A DNA stretch of 23,334 nucleotides from CAYSCS01 sp964429695. Lineage in GTDB: Bacteria > Acidobacteriota > Aminicenantia > Aminicenantales > Aminicenantaceae. The notes beneath the pieces are model-generated. The model saw only the letters and a program-made list of their open reading frames with translations, had not been told where the DNA came from and did not search any database. The stretch lies in contig CAYSCS010000028.1 in the NCBI GenBank assembly GCA_964429695.1, forward strand, positions 1 to 23,334, in the 5' to 3' direction. Positions 14,681 to 22,808 of the stretch are shown piece by piece (within the stretch, counting starts at the first letter, position 1; each line of letters starts with the position of its first letter). Made by a program: the position numbers and the translations under genes.

Positions 14681-15595
14681 TCACCTCACGAGAGTCGTTT
14701 TATCTATCAGATGAAAAGAAAGCCCACAGATTAAGAAAAAAATGATTAGACTCGGGACCTTAAGCCATCTTCTATTCTCGAATTTTTCCAAGACCCAGGT
14801 TAAAAATTGAAAAAGAGCAAAAACTTCGAGTGAAAAGGGAAGAAATCCTAAGTAGCCGAAGATGGGCATCTGGAAAACCTTACAGAAGTTCAAGTAGGGG
14901 AGTGAATATTTCCAGTAGGAACCTGACCAGAAATTCCAAAATTCCCAGAGAATCCCTGCCGAAAATCCAGAAATCATCCAGCACCAGAACCACTTCCATT
15001 CACGCCTTGTGAAATCAGAAATAAAAGTCTTCCTCCCAAGCAAAAAATTAAGAGGCTCGAGCAGAAATAAAAATTGAAGCCAAACCAAAGGGAAAAAAAT
15101 TTTTGGCCAGAGACAAACCAAGATCAAGGAAATTAAACCTAAAAAAAAGAAAATAAGGAGAAAAATTTTCCCAGCTCTCAGCCTGAATAGATTGAGTCTT
15201 TTTAAGGGGAAGAAACTCTCCACAAAAAACGCTCCTTCCCTAAGGACCGGGAGAACAGTCGCAAACCCAATAAAATATCCCAACCACCTCTCACCCAGAT
15301 TCTCAGGCAGTCCAAGGTAGCTCCAGTTTTTCAGCCTCAAATTGAACATTTCAAAGATGAGCCAGATGAAAACTGAAAGAAAAGCAATTTTCAGAAAATT
15401 TTCAAGCGAGTTAAAGAGGAGAGAAATTTTTCTCTTTCTGAAATTTAAGCTATCGAGGATGAGGATTAGAGACCACCACACAAAACTATAGAACCATGTC
15501 TTCATAAAAGGAATCTCCAAGACAACAAGTGTAGAAGAAGAGATTAAGACCAAGATTCCTGCATAAAGATTAAGCTTAAGTATCTTTCGCTTCAT
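14681..15595 (-). CDS. Uncharacterised multi-pass membrane protein with internal repeat
   Basis: Not a family I can name. The 304 residues hold about eight hydrophobic segments and are very rich in Phe, Trp and Leu, so this is an integral membrane protein. Two segments resemble each other: FEMFNLRLKNWSYLGLP (about 81-97) and WEFWNFWSGSYWKYSLP (217-233). Both fit [FW]-E-x-[FW]-N, five or six residues, then W-x-Y-x-x-P, and each lies at a helix end followed by another hydrophobic stretch. The second is followed by MPIFGYLGFLPFSLEVF. Conserved Glu, Asn, Trp and Tyr at membrane edges would suit a substrate or lipid pocket. It is divergently oriented from the gene at 15661 with a 65-base shared upstream region. 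No good Shine-Dalgarno precedes the ATG. Confidence 0.75.
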   Translation of the reverse strand: MKRKILKLNLYAGILVLISSSTLVVLEIPFMKTWFYSFVWWSLILILDSLNFRKRKISLLFNSLENFLKIAFLSVFIWLIFEMFNLRLKNWSYLGLPENLGERWLGYFIGFATVLPVLREGAFFVESFFPLKRLNLFRLRAGKIFLLIFFFLGLISLILVCLWPKIFFPLVWLQFLFLLEPLNFLLGRKTFISDFTRREWKWFWCWMISGFSAGILWEFWNFWSGSYWKYSLPYLNFCKVFQMPIFGYLGFLPFSLEVFALFQFLTWVLEKFENRRWLKVPSLIIFFLICGLSFHLIDKTTLVR

Positions 15596-15660
15596 TCAGC
15601 TTTTGGATTGAATAATTCTTATTATTTAATTATATTAAACTTAAAAAACGGAGGAAAGAG

Positions 15661-16227
15661 ATGAAAAGATTTTTGTTTATTCTGGTTGTGATTGTCATTG
15701 CCCTAATCTTGGCTTTTATTTTCAATAAAACTGGGCTGTGGAGGACAATGTCTTCTGAAGAATTAAAAGCCTCATTAGAAATCATAGATGTAAAGACAAA
15801 ATGGGTGGCCAAATACTATCAACCATGGCCACCGAGGCTAATCCTTGTTCCTGCAATCTCCTTCAAAGTAAGAAACATAAGTTCCAAACCTCTCAAATAC
15901 ATAAACTTCAACGCAAATTTCAAATTTAAGGATGATTATGAAAATTTAGGAGATAATTTCCTCGCAGCCATCCGTGGGGACCCCATCCTACCTGGTGACA
16001 CAAGTGATACCATCCTCCTTAAAAGCAACTACGGTGTGGAGGGGAAATCACTCGACTCCTTTAAAGACAATCCCCATTGGAAAATCGTTTTAGTCAAACT
16101 CTTTGCTCAATCTAAGGGTTCCCAGTATGTCCTCCTGGGAGAATGGGAAGTCTCGAGAGAGATTGACTTCAAAGAACCTGAACCCATAGGAATGGAAGAA
16201 AAAAAAGAAAAAAAGACTCCCTTATAA
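15661..16227 (+). CDS. Hypothetical single-pass membrane-anchored protein
   Basis: A 188-residue protein with one N-terminal membrane segment (about residues 3-22: FLFILVVIVIALILAFIF) and a predicted extracytoplasmic domain. The central part (FKVRNISSKPLKYINFNANFKF, then LPGDTSDTILLKSNYGVEG) has the alternating pattern of a small immunoglobulin-like beta domain of the kind that handles 'rnISskPlkyi' motifs in FxLYD/DUF-type lipoproteins, but I cannot assign a named family. The C-terminus is charged and ends in a lysine-rich tail (EEKKEKKTPL). GGAGG lies about 7 bases before the ATG, a strong ribosome site. It is divergent from the membrane protein at 15595 and convergent with the SurA-like gene. 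A role in the envelope is likely; nothing more specific can be said. Confidence 0.7.
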   Translation: MKRFLFILVVIVIALILAFIFNKTGLWRTMSSEELKASLEIIDVKTKWVAKYYQPWPPRLILVPAISFKVRNISSKPLKYINFNANFKFKDDYENLGDNFLAAIRGDPILPGDTSDTILLKSNYGVEGKSLDSFKDNPHWKIVLVKLFAQSKGSQYVLLGEWEVSREIDFKEPEPIGMEEKKEKKTPL

Positions 16228-16276
16228 AAAAATTCTTTACCGCTCTCAGGTTGGGGATGGGGAGGGAGGGAAAGCT

Positions 16277-17251
16277 TCATACTTCCCAGGGATTGGGAAT
16301 GAGAATCTTAATATAACTTCTCGCTTTTAACTCCCTGAGAAACTCTGTAATCTTTTTTTGTCTCATCTCCATGAAGAGTTTCTCTTCTATCTTCTTCCTC
16401 ACCTCATCAAAAGGTTTGAGGTAGCTTTCTTTCCTTTCCTCGATTCTCAGAAGGTACCATCCTTCTCTAACCTGAATCCAGGGGCTCCTTTGACCAACCT
16501 CAAGTTTTACCACAGCTTCTTCTAAGCTCTTTTCTAGTTCACCCTTCTTGAAGATTCCGAGACTCCCTTGTGTCTCTTTTTCAGGACCTTCAGAATACTG
16601 TGCAGCCAGCGTTGAAAAATCATCTCCTCTCTCGAGCCTTTCGTTTATCTCCTTCTTAATTGCTTCCACCTCTTCCCTACTCTTTCCTGTTGCCGAAATA
16701 TATATAGCCTTTAAGCTGTACTGTTCAGGTTCTGTGAATTCTTCAGGATGAAGCCTGTAATATTTTACCACTTCGGAGTCATCAATCACGATTCCTCGAT
16801 CGACTTCTGCCACAATGACATTTTGTCTTAAAAGTCCCTCTTCCAGCTGCCTTCTCCATTCCTCAAAATCAATCCCCTGACGCAATAGAGTCCGTCTCAA
16901 TTCTTCGTCTGAATTCAACCCGTTCTCCTGTTTTATGTTCTCGATGGTGAGTCTTACCTGTTCACTCACATTGAATCCCCTCTTCTTTGCCTCTTGGAGG
17001 AGTAGCAAATCAGTTATCATCTGGTCTAACAGTCCTTTCTTCACCATCTCGTACTGCTTCTCAAACTCCTCCCCTTCATATTGGGACTTTAAAACTTGAT
17101 AAATTGCATCATGCTGCTCTTTGTAATCTGAAAGGGTGATGATGGAATCATTCACTATGGCAACTATAGCCTCAATGAGTTCCTCGCCGGGCAAAAATAA
17201 TCCTCCCCCCCAAACAAAGAGAAGAAAGATGGGTAACCTTATTCTTTTCAT
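16277..17251 (-). CDS. surA: SurA-like periplasmic chaperone with one parvulin domain
   Basis: A 324-residue secreted protein. It has a signal peptide (MKRIRLPIFLLFVWGGGLF), a SurA N-terminal chaperone region (EAIVAIVNDSIITLSDYKE, a clear SurA landmark, then helices to about 150) and one parvulin-type domain (about 175-280: FTEPEQYSLKAIYISA...GSLGIFKKGEL...GWYLLRIEE), followed by a C-terminal helix. E. coli SurA has two parvulin domains; this has one. Two active-site histidines of parvulins appear to be lost (AIYIS where ARHIL is usual, and GWYLLRI where GYHIIKL is usual), so it may act only as a chaperone for outer-membrane proteins. The reading frame extends 17 codons upstream, but the ATG at 17251 is chosen because it starts the signal peptide and overlaps the upstream stop as ATGA. 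Last gene of the mfd operon. Confidence 0.85.
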   Translation of the reverse strand: MKRIRLPIFLLFVWGGGLFLPGEELIEAIVAIVNDSIITLSDYKEQHDAIYQVLKSQYEGEEFEKQYEMVKKGLLDQMITDLLLLQEAKKRGFNVSEQVRLTIENIKQENGLNSDEELRRTLLRQGIDFEEWRRQLEEGLLRQNVIVAEVDRGIVIDDSEVVKYYRLHPEEFTEPEQYSLKAIYISATGKSREEVEAIKKEINERLERGDDFSTLAAQYSEGPEKETQGSLGIFKKGELEKSLEEAVVKLEVGQRSPWIQVREGWYLLRIEERKESYLKPFDEVRKKIEEKLFMEMRQKKITEFLRELKARSYIKILIPNPWEV

Positions 17252-18216
17252 TGTTCTTCTCGAGAGTAGGCAAAAGACAAGTTTTGAGGATAAAAAGTCC
17301 ACTCCAGGTTCTCTTTTAATTCATTAAGATAATCTGAGATGAATTTACGAATTTTTTGATTGAGAAGTTTTATTTTTATTTCCGGCGTTGCTTCCTCGAG
17401 AGAGATGAGTTCAGGTTCATATCTTTTATCCAACCTGAAAATATGATATCCATAGGAAGATTCCAGAACAGGGCTTAGTTCGCCTTCCTTCAAGGAAAAA
17501 ACAACCCCTTCCATCTCAAAGGGAAGTTGTCCTCTCTCATAAACTCCCATTTCTCCTCCCTTCCAAGCCTCGACTCCCAGAGATTCTCGACGTGCAACTT
17601 CTCGGAAATTTTCCTCAGATGCATTCTTCAACTTCTTTAAAGTCTCGATGGCTTTCTCTTCGTTTTTAAATAAAATCTGGCTTACCTTCACCCTTTCAGG
17701 CCTTAAAAATTCCTCTTTGTGCTCTTCATAGTATTGAGAGACTTCTTCCTCTTCTACATCAATTTCTTTTATTAGCTCATAGGTAAACTTCTCGATGAGC
17801 AATCTATCGAAAAGGATGTTCGTCTCTACCTCATCGAGAGAAATTTTCTCTCCATTGGGCCAAGGGTGGCTAGCAAATTTGGCAAGATATTTTTTCTTCT
17901 CTTCCCACGTGAGGTTTATTTTTTGTCTTTTTGCCTCATACAAGAGAATCTTATCTTCAATAAAATTATCCATGAGACGGCTCAAAGAAGCAGGGGGAAG
18001 ACTTTTAATATCAGCCCCTACAGCATAGCGAAGATAATTTTGGAAATCTGAATTGAAATAAGAAGTCTCCTCTATTTTCAAGATTAACTTATTCTCTTCT
18101 TTAGGAAAACCGGGATCGGGAGGTGCATTTTTCCTTTCTTTCTCGCAGGCACTCGAGAGAATGAGGATTATCAATAAAAAAACTGAAGGGAGATAATTTC
18201 TTAAGTTCTGTCTCAT
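17248..18216 (-). CDS. Parvulin-type PPIase lipoprotein (PrsA/SurA family)
   Basis: A 322-residue lipoprotein. The signal peptide ends in the lipobox LSSAC with the lipidated cysteine at residue 24, preceded by a hydrophobic run. An N-terminal SurA-like helical region follows (FNSDFQNYLRYAV..., LMDNFIEDKILLYEAKRQ), then one parvulin domain (about 175-275: RPERVKVSQILFKNEEKAIE...GGEMGVYERGQLPFEMEGVVFSLKEGELSPVLESSYGYHIFRL). The last parvulin histidine (GYHIFRL) is present, while the first position reads SQIL rather than RHIL, so activity is uncertain. Expected role: periplasmic folding of secreted or outer-membrane proteins. It begins 30 bases after mfd and overlaps the SurA-like gene by four bases (ATGA), so all three form an operon. 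Confidence 0.88.
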   Translation of the reverse strand: MRQNLRNYLPSVFLLIILILSSACEKERKNAPPDPGFPKEENKLILKIEETSYFNSDFQNYLRYAVGADIKSLPPASLSRLMDNFIEDKILLYEAKRQKINLTWEEKKKYLAKFASHPWPNGEKISLDEVETNILFDRLLIEKFTYELIKEIDVEEEEVSQYYEEHKEEFLRPERVKVSQILFKNEEKAIETLKKLKNASEENFREVARRESLGVEAWKGGEMGVYERGQLPFEMEGVVFSLKEGELSPVLESSYGYHIFRLDKRYEPELISLEEATPEIKIKLLNQKIRKFISDYLNELKENLEWTFYPQNLSFAYSREEQ

Positions 18217-18246
18217 TTACTCACTCATTTAAGCCGAGTCATTATA

Positions 18247-21200
18247 TTACATAAAAGATAACTCCTTCAACAAAGAGATTGTTTCATCGAGTATTCTCTT
18301 TTCTCCTTCGTTCTCTAATTTCAGGGTAAGCACACCTTGAGGAGTCAAAGAACCCCTGTGCTTCTCTATCAATCTTAAAAGTCTTTTTATGTCAAAACGA
18401 GAGGAAGAAAAAAATTTAATGATTAATCTGTCGCTTATTCTATCTATGCTATTTATCCCAGCTCTTTGGGCAAGGAACTTTATCTTCCCATAAGAAAGGA
18501 GATTTTCTACGCTCTGCGGAAGCTCACCAAATCTATCCTCAATTTCCTCCCTTATTTTATCTATCTCTTCCACACTTTCCACTGAGGAAATTCTTTTGTA
18601 AAGGTTGAGCCTAAGGTTTATCTGTGGCAAGTAGTCTTCTGGAATGCGAATATCAACTTTAAGGTTGATTGAAGTGTGGATTTCTTCCTGAGCCTCTCCT
18701 TTTAGTTCTTTTATCGTCTGTTCGAGGAGATGAAGGTAATAGTCAAATCCCACAGCTTCGATGTATCCATGCTGACGAGAGCCGAGAAAGCTTCCTGCAC
18801 CCCTGATTTCGAGGTCTTTGGCAGCTAATCTGAACCCTGAACCTAATTCTGAAAATTCTTTTAAAGCCTTCAGGCGCTCCCTAGCCATTGGTGACAGCTC
18901 TCTCAATGGAGGAACAAGGAAGTAGGCAAATGCCTGACGAGAAGACCTCCCAACCCTCCCTCGTAGCTGATAGAGTTGAGCCAATCCATAGAGGTCTGCT
19001 CTATCTACAATCAAAGTATTTACAAGGGGGATGTCAATCCCATTCTCGATGATGGTTGTAGAAACAAGGATGTCATAACGATGGTTGATAAAATCTATCA
19101 TTCTTTTTTCGAGCTGGGTGGAAGGCATCTTTCCATGGACTACCGTTACCCTTGCCTGGGGTACAAGCCTTTTCACCATCCTTGCCACATCTTCTATATC
19201 CTCAATCCTGTTATGAACATAATAAACTTGACCATTTCGAGCGAGCTCAAACTTAATTGCAGATGCGACCAGTTTAGGGCTGAAATAGGTCACCACTGTA
19301 TGGACGGCCAACCTATCACGAGGAGGAGTCTCAATTAAACTCATATCTCTCAGCCCGGTGAGGGAGAGATTAAGAGTCCTGGGGATTGGTGTAGCACTCA
19401 TGGTAAGCACATCTATGTTAGCCTTGAGTTGTTTTATTTTCTCCTTATGCTTTACTCCAAACCTCTGTTCCTCATCGATGATGAGAAGGCCAAGGTCATG
19501 AAACTTGACATCATCGGAGAGAATTCGATGTGTCCCGATCAGAATATCAATCAGACCCTTTTTCAAATCCTCTAAAATCTTCTTTTGCTCTTTCTTCGAT
19601 TGAAACCTTGAGAGTCCTTCAATCCTTACCGGGAAAAGAATCATCCTTGAGCGAAACGTTTTCAAATGCTGACTTGCTAGAACTGTGGTCGGGCAAAGAA
19701 CTGCAACCTGTTTTCCATCCATGACCGCCTTAAATGAGGCTCTCATGGCTACCTCTGTCTTTCCGTAACCCACATCTCCGCAAAGCAGCCTATCCATGGG
19801 ACTTTCGGATTCCATGTCCTTCATTACTTCCTGGATAGCTCTTAACTGGTCTTCTGTTTCCTGGTATTCAAATGTTTTTTCGAACTCATGAAGCCATTCT
19901 CCATCAGGGCTATAAGAAATTCCTTTGATGGCTTTTCTCTGAGCATAGAGCTGGAGAAGCTCTCTTGCCATATTTTCTATCGCTTTTTTCGTTCTTGCCT
20001 TTATTTTCTCCCATAACGGACTACCTAACTTATGGAGCACAGGAGGGCTTGAGGCAAGATTAGAGTACTTCTGGACAAGATTAAGGTCTTCCACAGGCAC
20101 ATAGAGTTTATCATCATCTTTATAGGCTATTTCTATGAACTCTCGACTCTTTCCTTCAAATTCAAGTTTCACCAATCCCTTGAAAATTCCAATTCCATAG
20201 TCGGCATGGACGACATAATCTCCGCTAGAGAGGTCCTGGAAATGAAAGATGGATGGTTTGAGGGAGGGGCGAGAAACGATGACCCTCTCTTCGGTGAAGA
20301 TGTCTTTTTCAGAGAAAAAAGTTAATTTTTCGGGAAGATAACTAAAACCCCTGAGAAGTCCCCCCAGGATGAGGATGACCGAGTCATCATGGGTTGTTTC
20401 GAAAGGCGAGTTTAGGAGGCGAAAAGGAATCTGATGCTGAGAAAAGAGAGCTGCCATCTTTTCCCGAACTACGTCTTTGGAGAAAAAAATGTATATCCTC
20501 TCCCCTTCTTCCTGAAGTTTTCTCAAGTAGCTCAAAAAGAAAGGGAGTTTGTTGTCGAAGCGGGGTACAGATTGGAAGACGAACGAGAAAGCATCCTTCT
20601 CCTTCGAAACATCCCACTCTTCAAGAATGATTGCTTCTTTTTTTATTTCTTCCCAGAGCAAGGGGTTGAAAATTTCTTCAGGAGTGAGGAAGAATTTTTC
20701 CCCCTCCTTAAGTTTCTGGAAGTTGCTTCTTAACTCAGAGAGTGTCTCCTGCCATTCTCTCTCGACCTCCTCTTCATCCTCAATAACATATACACAGTCT
20801 GCAAAGTAATTGTTAAAGGATGAAAAGTACTTCCGATTGAGCAAGGAAAGGTGGAAGAACGTCGCAGGCAGGTCTTCTTCAATATTCGAAATTTGTTCCT
20901 CTATCTCTCTTGAGTCGATTTCTCTTGCCTTCTCCCCAAAGATTCTCGCCCACTCCTCTTTAAACTCGGAAGAATACTGAAATTCCCTCAAGGAAGGGAG
21001 GATAAGACGGGGGATTCTCCTCAGCGACCTCTGCGAGGAGGTATCAAACTCCCTCAAAGATAAGATCTGTGTGGCTCCAAATTCAATCCTTAATGGATTC
21101 TGTTCCCAGGGTGAAAAGACATCTACAATTCCTCCCCTCCAGGCATACTCTCCACGAAAATTTACGATAGATTCCTTGGTGTAACCAAATTCAGAGAGCT

Positions 21201-21672
21201 TTTGAAGGAGAAAATCTCTTTCGAGCCGATCGCCGACTTCGATTTCAAGGAAAAGCTCTTTTAGCACTCGAGGATGAGGGAATGGTCTCAGAAGACCGGG
21301 AAGATTGGAAACAAGAAAAAGGGGAGGTTTATTGAGGAGCCTATGGAAAAACTTCATTCTGGAGGAGATTGACTCCAGAGAAGGCGTGATCTCGATATAT
21401 GGATTTTCGCAAAGGGGAGGAAGGGAAAAAGCTTCTTCTTCAGGGAAAAACTCGGAGAAAAAGAAGCGACATTCCTCTTCAAATTTGGAGATGGATTTTG
21501 ATTGGGGACGGATAAAGATGATCGTCCTCTTCGACTCCAGGGCAAGTGTCACAAAAAAGTAGGCTTTGGCTGCATCGCAAATACCAGAAATTTTGATTGG
21601 TCTTCTCTCTTTTTTAAGCTCAGAGAGAAGCTTTTTAAATTCTTGTCTCTCTTTTAAAAAATTGAGGCTCAT
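18247..21672 (-). CDS. mfd: Transcription-repair coupling factor Mfd
   Basis: A full-length 1141-residue Mfd (E. coli 1148), a cytoplasmic ATP-dependent DNA translocase that pushes stalled RNA polymerase off damaged DNA and recruits UvrA. Order: UvrB-homology region (about 1-320, with GYTKESIVNFRGEYAWRGGIVDVF near 164 and a QRSLRRIPRL segment), the RNA-polymerase-interacting CarD-like domain (about 475-535: SGDYVVHADYGIGIFKG... YVPVEDLNLVQKYS), and the RecG-like helicase core with Walker A GDVGYGKTEVAMRA (about 632-645), DEEQRFG (about 735), SATPIPRTL, VHNRIEDIE, GID and QLRGRVGRS. The C-terminal autoinhibitory TRCF domain runs from about 990. The ATG at 21672 has no evident Shine-Dalgarno sequence; a candidate promoter with TATAAT lies about 28 bases upstream. 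It heads an operon with two parvulin-type proteins. Confidence 0.97.
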   Translation of the reverse strand: MSLNFLKERQEFKKLLSELKKERRPIKISGICDAAKAYFFVTLALESKRTIIFIRPQSKSISKFEEECRFFFSEFFPEEEAFSLPPLCENPYIEITPSLESISSRMKFFHRLLNKPPLFLVSNLPGLLRPFPHPRVLKELFLEIEVGDRLERDFLLQKLSEFGYTKESIVNFRGEYAWRGGIVDVFSPWEQNPLRIEFGATQILSLREFDTSSQRSLRRIPRLILPSLREFQYSSEFKEEWARIFGEKAREIDSREIEEQISNIEEDLPATFFHLSLLNRKYFSSFNNYFADCVYVIEDEEEVEREWQETLSELRSNFQKLKEGEKFFLTPEEIFNPLLWEEIKKEAIILEEWDVSKEKDAFSFVFQSVPRFDNKLPFFLSYLRKLQEEGERIYIFFSKDVVREKMAALFSQHQIPFRLLNSPFETTHDDSVILILGGLLRGFSYLPEKLTFFSEKDIFTEERVIVSRPSLKPSIFHFQDLSSGDYVVHADYGIGIFKGLVKLEFEGKSREFIEIAYKDDDKLYVPVEDLNLVQKYSNLASSPPVLHKLGSPLWEKIKARTKKAIENMARELLQLYAQRKAIKGISYSPDGEWLHEFEKTFEYQETEDQLRAIQEVMKDMESESPMDRLLCGDVGYGKTEVAMRASFKAVMDGKQVAVLCPTTVLASQHLKTFRSRMILFPVRIEGLSRFQSKKEQKKILEDLKKGLIDILIGTHRILSDDVKFHDLGLLIIDEEQRFGVKHKEKIKQLKANIDVLTMSATPIPRTLNLSLTGLRDMSLIETPPRDRLAVHTVVTYFSPKLVASAIKFELARNGQVYYVHNRIEDIEDVARMVKRLVPQARVTVVHGKMPSTQLEKRMIDFINHRYDILVSTTIIENGIDIPLVNTLIVDRADLYGLAQLYQLRGRVGRSSRQAFAYFLVPPLRELSPMARERLKALKEFSELGSGFRLAAKDLEIRGAGSFLGSRQHGYIEAVGFDYYLHLLEQTIKELKGEAQEEIHTSINLKVDIRIPEDYLPQINLRLNLYKRISSVESVEEIDKIREEIEDRFGELPQSVENLLSYGKIKFLAQRAGINSIDRISDRLIIKFFSSSRFDIKRLLRLIEKHRGSLTPQGVLTLKLENEGEKRILDETISLLKELSFM

Positions 21673-21699
21673 TTATCTTATTAATATTTTTTTTTAATA

Positions 21700-21729
21700 A
21701 TTATAAATGGAGAGGCTTCTCTCCGTCCA
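21700..21729 (-). promoter_or_regulatory. Putative mfd promoter
   Basis: On the minus strand, TATAAT (21705-21700) is preceded by TGGACG (21729-21724) with an 18-base spacer, matching 6/6 and 4/6 of the sigma-70 boxes. The TATAAT ends 28 bases before the mfd ATG, so the leader would be about 20 bases. Confidence 0.4.
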
Positions 21730-21782
21730 GATTGAAGCTTGCTTTAAAATACAAATTATTTCATAGTTTTTTAACAAGGAAT

Positions 21783-21927
21783 AATTCACTAAAAACATTC
21801 CAAAAGAACTCGTTCAAAAAGAAAAGAGTTTTAATATTTTTAATTTTCTCTTTTTGGAATGCAGAGGTAGGAAAAAAAGATTGATCTATGGGAGTGAATT
21901 AAAAACATTTGAAAAAAGAGAAAATTA
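21783..21927. repeat. Three-copy mixed-orientation repeat cluster
   Basis: AAAAACATT occurs at 21791-21799 and 21901-21909, exactly 110 bases apart, preceded by AATTCACT (21783-21790) and by its reverse complement AGTGAATT (21893-21900). The segment CATTCCAAAAGA (21796-21807) is nearly the reverse complement of TCTTTTTGGAATG (21849-21861), differing by one extra T. That same middle arm, extended back to 21841, also pairs imperfectly with 21906-21927 (shared GAGAAAATTA plus an A-run). Thus one central arm can pair with either the left or the right arm. Confidence 0.55.
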
Positions 21928-22090
21928 ATTGCTGATTAAAAATTATGATTTTATTTTTAAGCTTTATTCCTCTGTATTCCTCAATGAAAATTGATTATTA
22001 AAGAGAATGGAAAAACAAAGCGCTTATTCTCCAGAAGGATTTAAAGTTCTAACTGAAGTCTCTTCTCTCTGAAATGGGTGAAGTCAAGTC

Positions 22091-22130
22091 AGAGGGAGTA
22101 CTTTTTAACTAATTCCTCCCTCTCTTTTTA
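22091..22130 (+). terminator. Terminator-like hairpin without an upstream + strand gene
   Basis: A perfect 8-bp stem AGAGGGAG (22091-22098) / CTCCCTCT (22116-22123), 17-base loop, followed by CTTTTTA. The T-run is on the plus side, yet the nearest plus-strand gene ends at 16227. On the minus strand it lies 62 bases past the CpXC stop but has no T-run there. Confidence 0.3.
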
Positions 22131-22184
22131 AAAGAAACTAAGTAAATTTAGAATAGAATAAAATTTTTAGGCGCAACTAGTTAT

Positions 22185-22559
22185 TCAGGACTTTTCTTCA
22201 AGTTCCCGAATGGTTTTTTTAAATTCTTCCCATGAAGATGTTTTTGGCGCCTTGAAGAGGTATTCCCCTATTCCCATTGACTTCGAGACTTTCATTAAGG
22301 CTGCCATATCTACTTCAGGAATGTTTTCTCCAGGATTAAACCAGACAGCAAATTTCTTATTCATGTCGTGATAGATTACATTTATGCCTACTAAAGAAGT
22401 CTTCCTGCAATCTCTGCAAGTGAACCTGTTCAAAGCGTTGTCGAAGACTTTTTTGCGTAGCTGAGGCTCAAGGGTAACATTGATTGAGGTGTAGATTGAA
22501 ACAGCCTGTCTGAAACCGCAATAAGGACAGCTTGCATGAACTTTTATTTTTCTGCTCAA
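22185..22559 (-). CDS. CpXC domain protein, zinc-binding
   Basis: A 124-residue protein of the CpXC type: the N-terminal ASCPYCGFRQAV supplies Cys11 and Cys14, and NRFTCRDCRKTSLV supplies Cys48 and Cys51, so four cysteines probably bind one zinc. Between them lies the INVTLEPQLRKKVFDNALNRF region usual for the family (where substrate proteins are often annotated as 'CpXC'). The C-terminal half is mixed (YHDMNKKFAVWFNP, then helical). No signal peptide, so cytoplasmic. The start codon appears to be TTG at 22559, supported by GAGGAG 6 bases before it and by the zinc motif starting only 10 residues later; there is no in-frame ATG before the first cysteine pair. No family function is known. It is alone on the minus strand, 512 bases upstream of mfd. 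Confidence 0.8.
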   Translation of the reverse strand: MSRKIKVHASCPYCGFRQAVSIYTSINVTLEPQLRKKVFDNALNRFTCRDCRKTSLVGINVIYHDMNKKFAVWFNPGENIPEVDMAALMKVSKSMGIGEYLFKAPKTSSWEEFKKTIRELEEKS

Positions 22560-22808
22560 TAAAGTCTCCTCAGGATCACCCTTTAATTTTAAAACAGCTT
22601 CGAGCCTCGATAGTTTCTCTCTATCCTCTCCTTATTAACTCCATCTTTATAAATAAATCACTCCTCTTCTTTTTGCAAGTTACTTTTAAGTTCGTTCTTA
22701 TTACTCTCTTTATGGACTTCAAAATTTTGAGTGCCTTCTCCATTCTTCCCGAAAAGATAATAAGATATCTCACAAAACTCTATCTAAGTCGCTTACTATA
22801 AAGAAGAA
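22560..22808. other. Intergenic gap before the right-hand IS remnant
   Basis: About 250 AT-rich bases between the CpXC start and the inferred IS end. It holds a 12-base palindrome (TCAAAATTTTGA, near 22719-22730) but no convincing gene or terminator. The promoter of the CpXC gene should lie here but could not be placed. Confidence 0.45.

Larger units (their letters stand above)
21673..22184. other. 512-base intergenic gap upstream of mfd
   Basis: Strongly AT-rich, with no convincing gene on either strand. It holds the candidate mfd promoter (21700-21729), a three-copy repeat cluster (21783-21927) and an 8-bp hairpin near the other end (22091-22123). This is the longest non-coding stretch in the window and the most structured. 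Confidence 0.6.

Noticed and set aside
22532..22801. 89-codon plus-strand frame overlapping the CpXC start
   Set aside because: Mostly AT-rich non-coding sequence with hydrophobic low-complexity translation, no ribosome site, and it overlaps the start of a real gene on the other strand.
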